Assembly: GCA_025766275.1 (NCBI GenBank)
Contig: JAFKAC010000030.1
Coordinates: 372,001 to 436,000 of the forward strand
Length of the DNA stretch: 64,000 nt
DNA from: Lactarius indigo
Lineage: Eukaryota > Basidiomycota > Agaricomycetes > Russulales > Russulaceae
Direction: 5' to 3'
This document shows positions 42,487 to 52,460 of this stretch, piece by piece. The first letter of the stretch is position 1. Every line of letters begins with the position of its first letter. The notes beneath the pieces were generated by a model. It was not told the DNA's origin and searched no databases. It worked only from the letters and a program-made list of their open reading frames with translations. The position numbers and the translations under genes are program-made.

Positions 42487-43096
42487 TGATGAACAGCACA
42501 CATGAAGATGATACTCACAGTGACAAGAAGACTGTGGTGAGATATCAAAGGTGGCTGAAAGGCAGCAACAGGTGTGAAGTCAAGCAGAGTGAAGCAGAGG
42601 TTGTCTGGCACACAACAGAGTGAGAACTGATAATAGTATTACAGGAGAGGGACTTTACCTGGCACACAACAGAGTGAGAACTGATGTGGACCAGGGCGTA
42701 CAGAGTACTCTACTTATACTTTACAGGAGTGTGACACTAGTACAAGGACAGTAACATAGAGTCACGGAATACAAGGAGCGTTGTTCTACATACAGGACAA
42801 AAGGAATGTACCAAAGGAGAACAAGGCGACCAGAACAAAGAAAGTCTAGACAAGTATGATATCATAGTGACATCACAATAAGGATAACGCCGCAAAGAGA
42901 ACAAAGGAAGGAGTACAATGAAATGTCCAGAGTGTTCTACATGATGTCATTGTACATGATGTCATAGATAAGCTAAGAAGTCCGAGATTGTACAGATCAT
43001 ATAATCTAATCTACAGGTTCAATATATCTTATCTAAAGCAGTCCATATCTGCAAGTCCTTTAGAGCCGCTAAGTGCGCGCGGGCCACTTATCAACA
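42487..43096 (-). repeat. CoA 3' LTR
   Basis: 610 bases; preceded on the internal side by the purine tract ACGGGGAGA on the - strand. Confidence 0.93.
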
Positions 43097-43115
43097 TCTC
43101 CCCGTGATCTACAAT

Positions 43116-46100
43116 CTAAGTACACACAAGTCCCATGTCATCGTTGTGCTTCTGCAGCAGGACACGCGGTAGTGACTTTGTGAAGCCGTCCGCAACCATG
43201 TCCACAGTAGGAGTTCTAATGAGGGTGATGGTCCCCTTTTCGATGTACTCCCGAATGACATGATGCCTTATGGCAATGTGCTTAGACCGTCTCCCAGTGA
43301 CAGGGTTCAAGGCCAAGTCAATGGCACCCTTATTGTCACCATGAAGTGGGATGGGGTCGTCGACCTCGTACCCGAGTTCCGTGAGGAAGCTCTGATACCA
43401 CGCAGCCTGGTTAGCCGCGTCGGTCATGGCCATGTATTCCGCTTCCGTTGTGTTTTGGGCAACAGTCTTTTGCTTGCGCGAAGACCAGCTTATTGCACCG
43501 TTAGCTAGTAGGAACACATAACCAGAGGTGGAGTGGCGGTCGTCAGTCTGATCAGCCAGACTGGAGTCAGTGTAGCCGTGAAGGCCATCGCCATTGGCGC
43601 CATCATAGACAATACGCATATCCATAGTTCCCACTAAGTAGGACAGGACATACTGCGCAAGTCGCAGATGTTGTGGTGAAGGGTTCGCTGCGTATTGCGC
43701 CAATCGTGACACAGCAAAGGAGATATCTGGCCTAGTGCCAATCTGCACATAAAGCAGACTCCCAATAAGAGATTGGTAGTGAGAGATATCTGAGGCAGTT
43801 GCCTGCGACGTATATTTAACCAGGTGCTCGTCAGCACCAGCAGGCAAGGGTGTGTTGTGTGGTGTGGCATCAGACATGCCAAAGCGTTCAAGGACATCCT
43901 TGATGTAGCCAGACTGATCTATTTCGATGCGTCTAAGGGAGCGGTCGCGCACAATGCGCATACCAAGATAAGACTCTATCTCCCCGAGATCTGTCATCTC
44001 ATAGCGTTCAGACAAATCTGACTTCAAACGCTTGATACCACTCAGCGAGGGACCCAGTATAGTGATGTCGTCAACGTAGACAATAACGAAGAGTGGATCA
44101 TACCCCTCCCGTTGAGGCATCACATATATGCCAGCATCAGCAAACGTCCACTTAAAGCCGAGTGCAGTGAGCACTCCATGGAATTGCAAGTTCCATGCGC
44201 AGGAGGCTTGTTTGAGACCATAGATCGCCTTAACCAGGCGACACACCTTCGTCTCAGAGCCAGTGACAGTGAAACCTTGTGGCTGCTCCATGTATATCTC
44301 CTCGTCAAGCACGCCATTGAGAAAAGCAGACTTAACATCCATCTGATGGATATGCCAGTCCTCCAGCGCGGCCAACGCCAGAAGTAAACGTAGCGACTCA
44401 AATCGTGCGACGGGAGAGAAGGTTTCATCAAAATCTACGCCAGGGATCTGCGTGAATCCCTTAGCCACCAAGTGAGCTCTGTAGCGGCCATCCGCTTTGA
44501 GCTTAAAGACCCATTTGGATTTTACTGCCTTGCGATTAGGCGGGAGATCCACTAACTCCCAAGTCCCATTTTTAGCTAGGGCGTCCATTTCATATTGACA
44601 CGCCTTAGTCCACTCATCTGCAGCTACAGACCGCATGGCCTCTGCATAAGTTGCAGGGTCTCGGCCCACAAAGGCAGCAGCCAGTAACTCCGCATACCCC
44701 AGACGCCTGCCGCGCCATGCCGCATTATCCGCATTGAAGTAACGCGGATTGGGCACAGGGACACGAGCAGTGCGCCTTGGTGCATTGTCCATCTCGCGCA
44801 ACAGCTGACTACGCTGTGCACGATCCTCGAATCCCCCAGGCATTTCTGGTGAGGGAGGAGGGACATGTCGCATAATGCGCGTTGCACTAGGACGCGGCGG
44901 GGGTGAAGTGGGAGTAGTCTGCTCACGTTTAGGTGTGGTGGGCAGAGCTGGCAGAGCAGGTGGTGGTGTGGTAGGGCGTGGTTGGACTTGTGGGGGGTCT
45001 AAAAGGTTTTCTACATCCTCCTCCTCACTACTACTGGAGTGTGCAGGGGAGGGGGCTCGCATTGGTGGTAACGCCGGCGGGTGAGGCACGGCAGTCACTG
45101 TTGTGCTAGGCACGACTGGTGGTGAAGGTGTGGGGTGTGTCTCAACACCCTGAAGGGACGGGAAGCTACTCTCATCGAATGTCACATCCCTGGACACTCG
45201 GACGGAGCGGGTTGAGCGGTCCCAGAGCTTATAGCCCTTAGATTCGGGCTCAAACCCAATAAGCGTGACCTCAATGGCCTTCGCATCCAATTTGCGACGC
45301 TTATCAGCGGGTACGTGCATGTACCCCTTGCATCCGAAGACGCGAAGATGTGAGACATCGGGCACTTTGCCAGAGTGCCAGAGCTCATAGGGAGTGCGCC
45401 ACTTAAGCCCACGGACTGGAGAGCGGTTGTAGATGTGCACAGCTGCGCACACCGCATGCTCCCAGAAGCCTTTAGACATGCCAGCTGTGTGAAGCATGGA
45501 CATTGCCTTATCCATAATGGTGCAGTTAAACCGCTCGGCTTTACCATTGGACTGTGGTGAACCCGGCATCGTGAGGTGATGCTCTATCCCTTTCTGCTTA
45601 AGAATGTCCTGCGTGACACTCGACATGTACTCGCCACCGCGGTCAGAGTGCAGAGCGCGCAATTTATGGCCAGACTGGGTTTCACCCCAGGCCAAATATA
45701 TTTGCAGCGACTTAGCAAACTGGTCTTTCGACTTAAGAAAGTGGACCACAGTGAACTTAGTGTGGTCGTCTATGAAGGTGGCCATGTACGTTGAGCCTTG
45801 CAAGGACTGAGTCTGCATAGGACCGGCGAGGTCACTGTGCACGATCTCAAATTTACGAGTTGTCCTTTTGTTGGAGGACGCAGAAAAGGGTTGGCGAGTG
45901 GACTTACCCATCTCGCATCCACGGCAGACTGTGTGGGCCGTGGTAGAGCTATCTATGTCCATGCCAGTAGTGGCAGAGGGACCATGCGCTTTCAGCGCCG
46001 CAGAGGAGATGTGTCCCATGCGTTGATGCCAGATATCAAGTGTGGCAGCACTTGATTTTGTGTGGGCGTTGAGGCCGACACTGGCTGCGTCCAACCAGTA

Positions 46101-47224
46101 AAGGTTGTCCTCAAGGTAGCCTTTGGCCACACACTTTTGGTTGATAGATATTTTGAATGAGCCACTATCAAAGGCAATCTCAGCACCCTTTTGTGCTAGG
46201 GCGCACGTCGACAAGAAGCGCGTCTTCACCTGTGGTAGGTGTAGCACATTACTGAGGGTGATAGAGATACCCTGGCTCGTAGTAAAGACGACAGACCCGA
46301 CACCCACTTGGTCTATAGTGGACTTATCACCCAAGCGTACAGTGCCTTTAGTTGGGGTGTAGTCCTTGAAGTCAGACCGATGTGGTGTAATGTGGTGTGT
46401 AGCACCACTGTCCATCATCCAACGCACACGCGAGGCAGCATACAAGGCAACAGAAATAGATTGAGAAGCCCAGTCTATGGCGGGCTCTTCGACCTCCTTA
46501 ATGGAGGCAGTGGTAGGTACAAGAATATGACTATTTGCGGCCTTGTTGCCTGCCTTCTCCTTCTCCTTCGCGTCAGCCTCATCCTTTTTCTTCTTCCTGC
46601 AGTCAGGCTTGATGTGGCCCTTTTTGTTGCAATAGTGGCAAGTCAGACCAGAATGGTCCTTCTTGCCCTTTTTGCCCGTCGACTTGACGGGGGCCACCTT
46701 GTTGAGGGAAGAGCCAGAGGGCCCAGCGCGGCGAGCTTCTTCCGACACTATGCGCGCAATTATTTCAGCGTGCTTGAGTGCGGAGGGGGCCCCACTGGCA
46801 AGGATGGTTGAGGCCAACACCTCATAAGAGGGCGGCAGCGCGTGGAGGAGAATGAGGCAGTATTGGACGTCAGAGACACCCATCTGCGCGTTGGAAAGGG
46901 CAACCCTTAGCTCATTGAGCTTGGCCAGCTGAGCAGCCATGGGTGCGGAGTCGTCGAGGCAGGCTTGCGTTAACTGGATCCACAAGTTAAAGATGGTGGT
47001 GCTGCCCGAAGCACCCGCGTATACGTCTCTCAGCTTGTCCCACTTCGCCTTGAAGGTGGCATAGACAATATTGTCTGCCACAAGGGAGTAGACATCTGGC
47101 TTAAGGTAGAGGCGGAGGTACGCCTTGGAACGACGCTGGACTGAGTCCCACTCATCGGTAGTGATACCAGATGGGGGTGTGTCCAGAGTGAACACATCTT
47201 CAGCCTCATGCAGTGTGAGGATAG
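43116..47224 (-). CDS. CoA gag-pol polyprotein, main part
   Basis: With the N-terminal piece at 54895-55108 joined (removing GyD and one GATAG), the frame is continuous and 1440 residues long. Domains seen on the - strand: gag of the UBN2/Copia type (KAYLRLYLKPDVYSLVADNI), CCHC knuckle CHYCNKKGHIKPDC at 46599-46640, protease (WMMDSGATHHITPH), integrase (HSDLAGPMQTQS, DRGGEY, TMPGSPQSNGKAER), reverse transcriptase (VDFDETFSPVARFESLRLLL; YVDD at 44067-44078), and RNase H (GYTDSSLADQTDDRHSTSGY; TKSLPR near the end). No internal stop is present apart from the insertion. The GyD insertion separates the first 71 codons from the rest, so no full product can be made. Confidence 0.93.
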
Positions 47225-47684
47225 TGTAACGCCGTCACGACGTTAGCTCGACTTGAGCTCAATAAGGCGACCTTGTTAACTTAGCTAATCACGTCTCGCG
47301 ACGTATGGCTCGAAGGCAAACTTCTAGATGTTCGCAGACACTAGGAATATTGGTGGCACTCTCAATAGAGGCACGACGGTGGCGAAGAGGAAAGTGAAAG
47401 AAGAAGGAAGTGACGATTGAAGAAGACCAAGATGGCGAGTCTTGGTCTTCCACAGCTACCTTAAATACAAGAAGAGCAGGCTTTCAAGCGCTGCTATGAG
47501 TCACCGTATCGTAGCGTCCAACGTATCGCGTAAGTACCGCAATCCTAATACTACTACTACCTGTACTAGGATCGAGTCATTCGTAAACTCCTAACTCCTG
47601 CGTAAACCCCGAGTCCGTGACTAATCTACCTTACTGCCGTAGTCACAACCGGTATAGTAAGGGTTGGGGATGAGAAACGTAACA
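47225..47684 (-). repeat. GyD 3' LTR
   Basis: 460 bases, left copy, preceded by GATAG. Confidence 0.95.
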
Positions 47685-47714
47685 TCACCCCCTTCGTAGC
47701 GTGAGACCCCAGAC

Positions 47715-49289
47715 TCACTGGAAGTCCCGCGCAATCCACTCACGCTGTTCATCCTCAATCCGTCGGAACACATCCGCTCGCTCCAGACGGTATACGCAGT
47801 CCATCTTGTCTTCCCGGGCGACGAGCACCATCCCACGGAGTTGGCGGATGCGCGCCTGTAAGCGCGACTCCTCGTGGGCTGCAGCGCGATACCGCGTCAC
47901 CTCCGCAACCAAGGACTCGTCCCCTATGCGGTTAAGTGCGCGGTCGGTGAGTTTGTCGGCGGCGAGGATGACGAGGTCCTCGTGAGCGATGAAGGCGCGA
48001 TTCGCAGCCGAGAGGTGGGGAGTGGCGTAGAGGGGTTTTCCGTAGAGATAGGGGGACCCCGGGATGACTCCCAGGACAAAGGGATTCGCACCTCCAACGA
48101 TCTGCACATGACTCGCTTGCAGTTCTACTCCGTCCGGCCCGGTGATGGGGAAGTGAATGTGATGGGGCTGTCGATTCGCCCGGAACCCTTCAGGCGCAAG
48201 GACCTGCGCGGGGTCGTCGTCGCGCGTGATGGGGGTATGTAGTGCGACGCCGGGCAGTCGCACACGTCCTCGAGACATGGGGGTTCCGTCGGTGTGCAGG
48301 AGCCACGGGGTGATTCCGGGATCAGCAGTGTCGCGGTTCGTTCGAAGGAGGGGGTGGCTGACCGGGTAGTAATCTCCGTCGTCATGGTCAGCTTGGTCCG
48401 GCATCGCTGCCTGCGCTGCCGCAACTCGCTCAATCTCTCCTGCGCTAACCTCAACTGTTCTCTGGCCCACTCCTGAGCCGTCTTCCGCCAAGCCTCCTCT
48501 GCTTCCATCTCCTCCCGGTCCTTCGTTAGATCGATCGGTCGGGAAAACTCCCCTAGTACCGATAAGAGTGTCGTCTGGGGGGATGATCGCGATGGGTTCG
48601 CGGGCCCCGCTGTCGTCTCGGAAGATGTGAGCGACGGCATGCTGCTCGTCGCTGGGCTGGCGCGTGGGGTCTGGGAACCTCTGTAGGATGCCAGCCCATT
48701 CTTGAGCGGTGATATGCCCCGTTCGCACGTTTGCAGGTGTGTACGGAGTGAGCTGGACCGCTGGAACCACGGTTTCTTCGTCGTCTTGGATGATGGCGGC
48801 GGCGTCTTGCGCGACTTGGTCGAGGAGGATCGCCGTGGTGACATGTCTGAGAGGAGAAGTGGGCATAGACGTAGAAGTGGATCGTAAATGGGAGTGATAC
48901 TCTCCCTGGTCTCCCATGGTCTCGCTTTTAAGTCCTCGCGCGGTTGTTCGGGCCGCTTGATACACCTCTATTGCTTCCGGGGCGAAGACGTCATCCTTAT
49001 CGACCCACTGATTCTCCGAGTCAGGGTATCCCTTCCATTTGATGAGATACTGAAGTTTTTTGCGGCGGCCGAAATGCCGTGAGTCCAGAACGGCCTCGAC
49101 TTCGTATTCTTCTTCTCCGTCCACAAGATCCGGTGGCGGTCGAGGGAAATTTTCGCCGTGCATGGTCGTGTTTTTGTACGGCGTGAGAAGATCTATGTGA
49201 AACACCGGATGGATGCTCCACTGTGTGGGAAGTTCGAGGCGGTAATTATATGGGGACATCACCTGGACTATCTTGAAGGGGCCGTGGCG
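47715..49289 (-). CDS. GyD pol, 3' part: chromodomain and C-terminal domain
   Basis: This is in the same frame as the upstream pol but lies behind a TGA (49290-49292). It begins RRHGPFR-like residues of the integrase C-terminal GPF/Y module, then IHPVFHIDLLTPYK, the chromodomain (YEVEAVLDSRHFGRRKKLQY, LIKWKGYPDSENQW), then about 350 residues not found in standard Gypsy pol: HITAQEWAGILQRFPDP, FRDDSGAREPIAIIPP, a globular-looking block HIHFPITGPDGVELQASHVQ to YLYGKPLYA (about 48027-48165) and a charged helical end (RLQARIRQLRGMVLVAREDK) closing IARDFQ. GyA has the same tail, and GyC has a related separate ORF. Without read-through the tail would not be made. Confidence 0.85.
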   Translation of the reverse strand, partial: RHGPFKIVQVMSPYNYRLELPTQWSIHPVFHIDLLTPYKNTTMHGENFPRPPPDLVDGEEEYEVEAVLDSRHFGRRKKLQYLIKWKGYPDSENQWVDKDDVFAPEAIEVYQAARTTARGLKSETMGDQGEYHSHLRSTSTSMPTSPLRHVTTAILLDQVAQDAAAIIQDDEETVVPAVQLTPYTPANVRTGHITAQEWAGILQRFPDPTRQPSDEQHAVAHIFRDDSGAREPIAIIPPDDTLIGTRGVFPTDRSNEGPGGDGSRGGLAEDGSGVGQRTVEVSAGEIERVAAAQAAMPDQADHDDGDYYPVSHPLLRTNRDTADPGITPWLLHTDGTPMSRGRVRLPGVALHTPITRDDDPAQVLAPEGFRANRQPHHIHFPITGPDGVELQASHVQIVGGANPFVLGVIPGSPYLYGKPLYATPHLSAANRAFIAHEDLVILAADKLTDRALNRIGDESLVAEVTRYRAAAHEESRLQARIRQLRGMVLVAREDKMDCVYRLERADVFRRIEDEQREWIARDFQ

Positions 49290-52200
49290 TCACGCCGCGA
49301 GTTTTGCCGTTGGTTGATTGGTTCGGAGGTGTTTTCCTTCCAACCACACTTGATCACCAATTTGATATTTCGGGGTATCCCGATGTTTCACCCAACTATC
49401 CTGGGCCTTTTTGATAAGGGTCTGGGCCATCTGTCGCGCCTCTTTGAGCTGTGTGAGTCTGGTGATAACGTGTGGAATAGGGGATGGCTTATCCGTCCAA
49501 TCCGCGGTTGGATTGTAACCCATGAGCAACATAAAGGGGGATTGCTTTGTATGCTCGTGGGGCCAGTTATTGTGAGCGAATTCCGCTATAGGGAGGTACG
49601 CCGCCCAGTTATCTTGACGCTCGTTGGTCCAGAACCGCAGATACTGTTCTAGCCATTGATTGGTCCGCTCCGATTGTCCGTCCGTTCGTGGGTGATATGC
49701 CGTTGAGATGTTCTGCTTGATGCCCAAAATTCGACAGACCTCTTTGGTGAATTTTGATGTAAACCGTGGGTCGCGATCGCTGATGATTTTGCGCGGCAGT
49801 CCGAACCGTTTAAACACGTGAAGGACGTACAAGGTAGCCGTTTCTTCCGCTGTAATCTCTTCGTTGCATGGGATGAATATCGACGCTTTGCTGCAGTCGT
49901 GATCTGTCACCGTGAGGATGCTATCATAGGACTGGGATGTAGGTAATTTAGTGATAAAGTCCAGCGCGATGGTGTGAAAGGGGGGAGCGTCCGTTATTGT
50001 GGTGATAGGGTGCAACGGCGCGTGCGTTGGTCTTGTGTTGACTTTGTTTCGTTGGCAGTCGGCGCATCCGGTGACGTACTCGTACACGTCCCGACGAAGC
50101 TTCGGCCACCAGTAATGCCGCTCCACTATCCGTTGGGTCCTGCTGATGCCCGGATGTCCATGAACGGGGAGATCATGATGGTCATGGATTATTGCCCTAT
50201 ACGTGGACATGGGTCCGGTGATCACCAGCCGCCCGTCTTTATACCATTCTCCCTCTATTTTCTTCAGTTGGTGGGCGTCGACCCATGCTTGGATACTTTT
50301 TGGGTCTTGCCGTCGTCTCGGTGTTTGCAACAGCGGGTGTATTTCCAGAGTGCGAGCGGTATTAGTGGCTCGCACGAATACTTCGGGAGGTAAGACTACC
50401 ACACCTTCGTTATCTCCCTCCCCCTGGTCGTAATCCGGTCGTCTAGACAGGGCGTCCGCTCTTCCGTTGTTCTTCCCCTTGATGTGGTGGATCTCAAAAT
50501 CATACTCCATCAGTTCCAGTACTTCTCGGGCAACCCGTCGGCTGATCTTTTGCGGGGTTTTCCAATACTGTAGGTTGAGGTGGTCCGAGAATATCTTGAT
50601 CTTGTGCGGCGATCCCGCAAGTAGGGGTCTCCAGTGTCTGAGAGCTTTGACAATGGCGAGGAGTTCCAAGTCGTAGATATCGTAGTTGCGTTCGGCTTCA
50701 TTCAGCGTGGCTGAGTAATATCCTATCGGGTGCTTGCGACCGTCACTTTTCTTTTGTAGAAGTACAGCACCTACTGCGAATCCTGACGCGTCGACTTCCA
50801 GTTCGAATTGGTCTTGTAAATTGGGGTGGGCCAATACCGGTTCTTCAGTAACAAGGCGCTTGAGGGTTTTGAACGCGCGCTCCTCGTCCTCCGTCCATTT
50901 CCATTCTGCGTCTTTCCGCGTGAGCCGGTTCAAGGGTCGTGCGTGGGTAGCAAAACCGCGGATGAAGAGTCGGTAAAAGTTACAAAAACCTAGAAATGAT
51001 CGTACGTCCCTGACCTTGGTCGGAGTTGGCCAATCCTTGATACCGCGAACTTTTACCGGGTCCATGCGTGTTACCCCCTTTTCAAGGATTACCCCCAGGT
51101 AATCCATCCGCGGTTGGTGGAACAGGCACTTCTCGAGCTTGAAGTAGAGGTCGTGTTCTTGGGCGACGCGGAGAACATCCGTGACTGCCGCAGTGTGGTC
51201 GGCCAACGTGGAGCCTTCTCGTGTGGCGATCCCAATGTCGTCCATGTAGACTCGGATGACCGTCCCACGCAATTCGTGCTTGGCGATGGTGTCGCGATAG
51301 ATGTGGTTCATCATGGTTTGAAAGGTGGCCGGCGAGTTTGTGAGGCCAAAGAACATGACCGTTGGCTCAAAAAGGCCGAACTTGGTTTTGAAGGCCGCCT
51401 TCTCTTGATCCCCGTCTCGTATACGTACGTTGTTATACCCCCAGCGGATGTCGAGCTTTGTGTAGATGTGAGCGTTGCTAAGGTCATAAATGAGGTCCTG
51501 GATGAGGGGGAGTGGGTATTGGTTGCGTATCGTATGCGAATTAATGACCCGGTAGTCCTGCACCGGGCGTAGTTTTCCGTCTTTCTTTTTGACAAAGAAG
51601 AAAGAGGACGCGTACGGGGAGATGGAGGGTCGCAGGTACCCCTGTTGGAGCTTCTCATCCAGGAATTCCTTGAGTTTCCCTTCTTCCTCTTGCGTTAATG
51701 GGTATATCTTGCAATCGATTGCGGAAGGGGTGCCCGGCTTGAAGTCTATAGCGTGGTCCCAGGGCCTGGCTGGGGGGAATCGTTGGGATGCTTCTTCATT
51801 AAAGAGCCTTTTGAAGGCTTTGTATACTGTCGGTAGTTCGACGGGGTTTTCTTCTACCTTTGCGCGGATCGCCAGCTCCGTAGACGTAGTTGCTCGCAAG
51901 TACGTATTTTCTTCGTCCATGTCAAGAACGATGGCTTCTTTTTCGTTATTAGTAAGCGCAGCCGCGATGACGGTATGACGGCTCGGACTGTCCTGTGTGC
52001 TAATCACGACCGGCATGATTTCCTCGTGTATTACAGCATCTCGCCAATTGATGGTAGGCTCGTAGGTGGCTAGCCAGGGATATCCTAGTACGATGTCCTC
52101 ACCGCCAAGGTCGGTTACAAGGAAACGCATAGTTCTGTGGTATCCTTTAGCGTATACATCGAGGTCGGTAAAGTGGGTGATAGACCCAGCTTTGTTTTCT

Positions 52201-52460
52201 GTATTATCGATGTTCCAAATTTTACGTGGTTGTGGCAGGGTTTGTAGTCCAATGCCCATCTTTCTGACGAAACTCGGATGAATGAAGTTGTCGGTTGCTC
52301 CGGAGTCAACCAATGCTTTGATGTCGGCCATTCGGTAATTCGTGCGGATCGAGACTGGAATTCGAAGAGAACGAAAGCGCGTCATGATTACAGAATTACA
52401 ATTTAAAGCCCTCACCCAGGCCGATGGGTTTAGGCGCTCCGAAAACCCTCTTTCCCCCAC
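49290..52460 (-). CDS. GyD pol, 5' part: protease, RT, RNase H, integrase
   Basis: 1056 residues; the first codon is not ATG and the frame overlaps the gag end, so it is expected to be made by -1 frameshifting. Protease DSGA at about 52-55; reverse transcriptase with LRPVQDYRVINSHTIRNQYP and YMDD at 405-408 (51237-51248); RNase H (ELEVDASGFAVGAVLLQKKS); integrase zinc finger (HGHPGISRTQRIVERHYWWP...CADCQ) and DDE core (LDFITKLP, DRDPRF, STAYHPRTDGQSERTNQ). It ends KLAA then TGA, where GyA reads V-R-R-H: the stop is consistent with CGA to TGA. Everything else is intact. Confidence 0.9.
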   Translation of the reverse strand: MGERGFSERLNPSAWVRALNCNSVIMTRFRSLRIPVSIRTNYRMADIKALVDSGATDNFIHPSFVRKMGIGLQTLPQPRKIWNIDNTENKAGSITHFTDLDVYAKGYHRTMRFLVTDLGGEDIVLGYPWLATYEPTINWRDAVIHEEIMPVVISTQDSPSRHTVIAAALTNNEKEAIVLDMDEENTYLRATTSTELAIRAKVEENPVELPTVYKAFKRLFNEEASQRFPPARPWDHAIDFKPGTPSAIDCKIYPLTQEEEGKLKEFLDEKLQQGYLRPSISPYASSFFFVKKKDGKLRPVQDYRVINSHTIRNQYPLPLIQDLIYDLSNAHIYTKLDIRWGYNNVRIRDGDQEKAAFKTKFGLFEPTVMFFGLTNSPATFQTMMNHIYRDTIAKHELRGTVIRVYMDDIGIATREGSTLADHTAAVTDVLRVAQEHDLYFKLEKCLFHQPRMDYLGVILEKGVTRMDPVKVRGIKDWPTPTKVRDVRSFLGFCNFYRLFIRGFATHARPLNRLTRKDAEWKWTEDEERAFKTLKRLVTEEPVLAHPNLQDQFELEVDASGFAVGAVLLQKKSDGRKHPIGYYSATLNEAERNYDIYDLELLAIVKALRHWRPLLAGSPHKIKIFSDHLNLQYWKTPQKISRRVAREVLELMEYDFEIHHIKGKNNGRADALSRRPDYDQGEGDNEGVVVLPPEVFVRATNTARTLEIHPLLQTPRRRQDPKSIQAWVDAHQLKKIEGEWYKDGRLVITGPMSTYRAIIHDHHDLPVHGHPGISRTQRIVERHYWWPKLRRDVYEYVTGCADCQRNKVNTRPTHAPLHPITTITDAPPFHTIALDFITKLPTSQSYDSILTVTDHDCSKASIFIPCNEEITAEETATLYVLHVFKRFGLPRKIISDRDPRFTSKFTKEVCRILGIKQNISTAYHPRTDGQSERTNQWLEQYLRFWTNERQDNWAAYLPIAEFAHNNWPHEHTKQSPFMLLMGYNPTADWTDKPSPIPHVITRLTQLKEARQMAQTLIKKAQDSWVKHRDTPKYQIGDQVWLEGKHLRTNQPTAKLAA

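Noticed and set aside
42487..42623. C-terminal extension of GyC gag into the following sequence
   Set aside because: The stretch is the CoA LTR; the true gag continues at 56506 after the target duplication.
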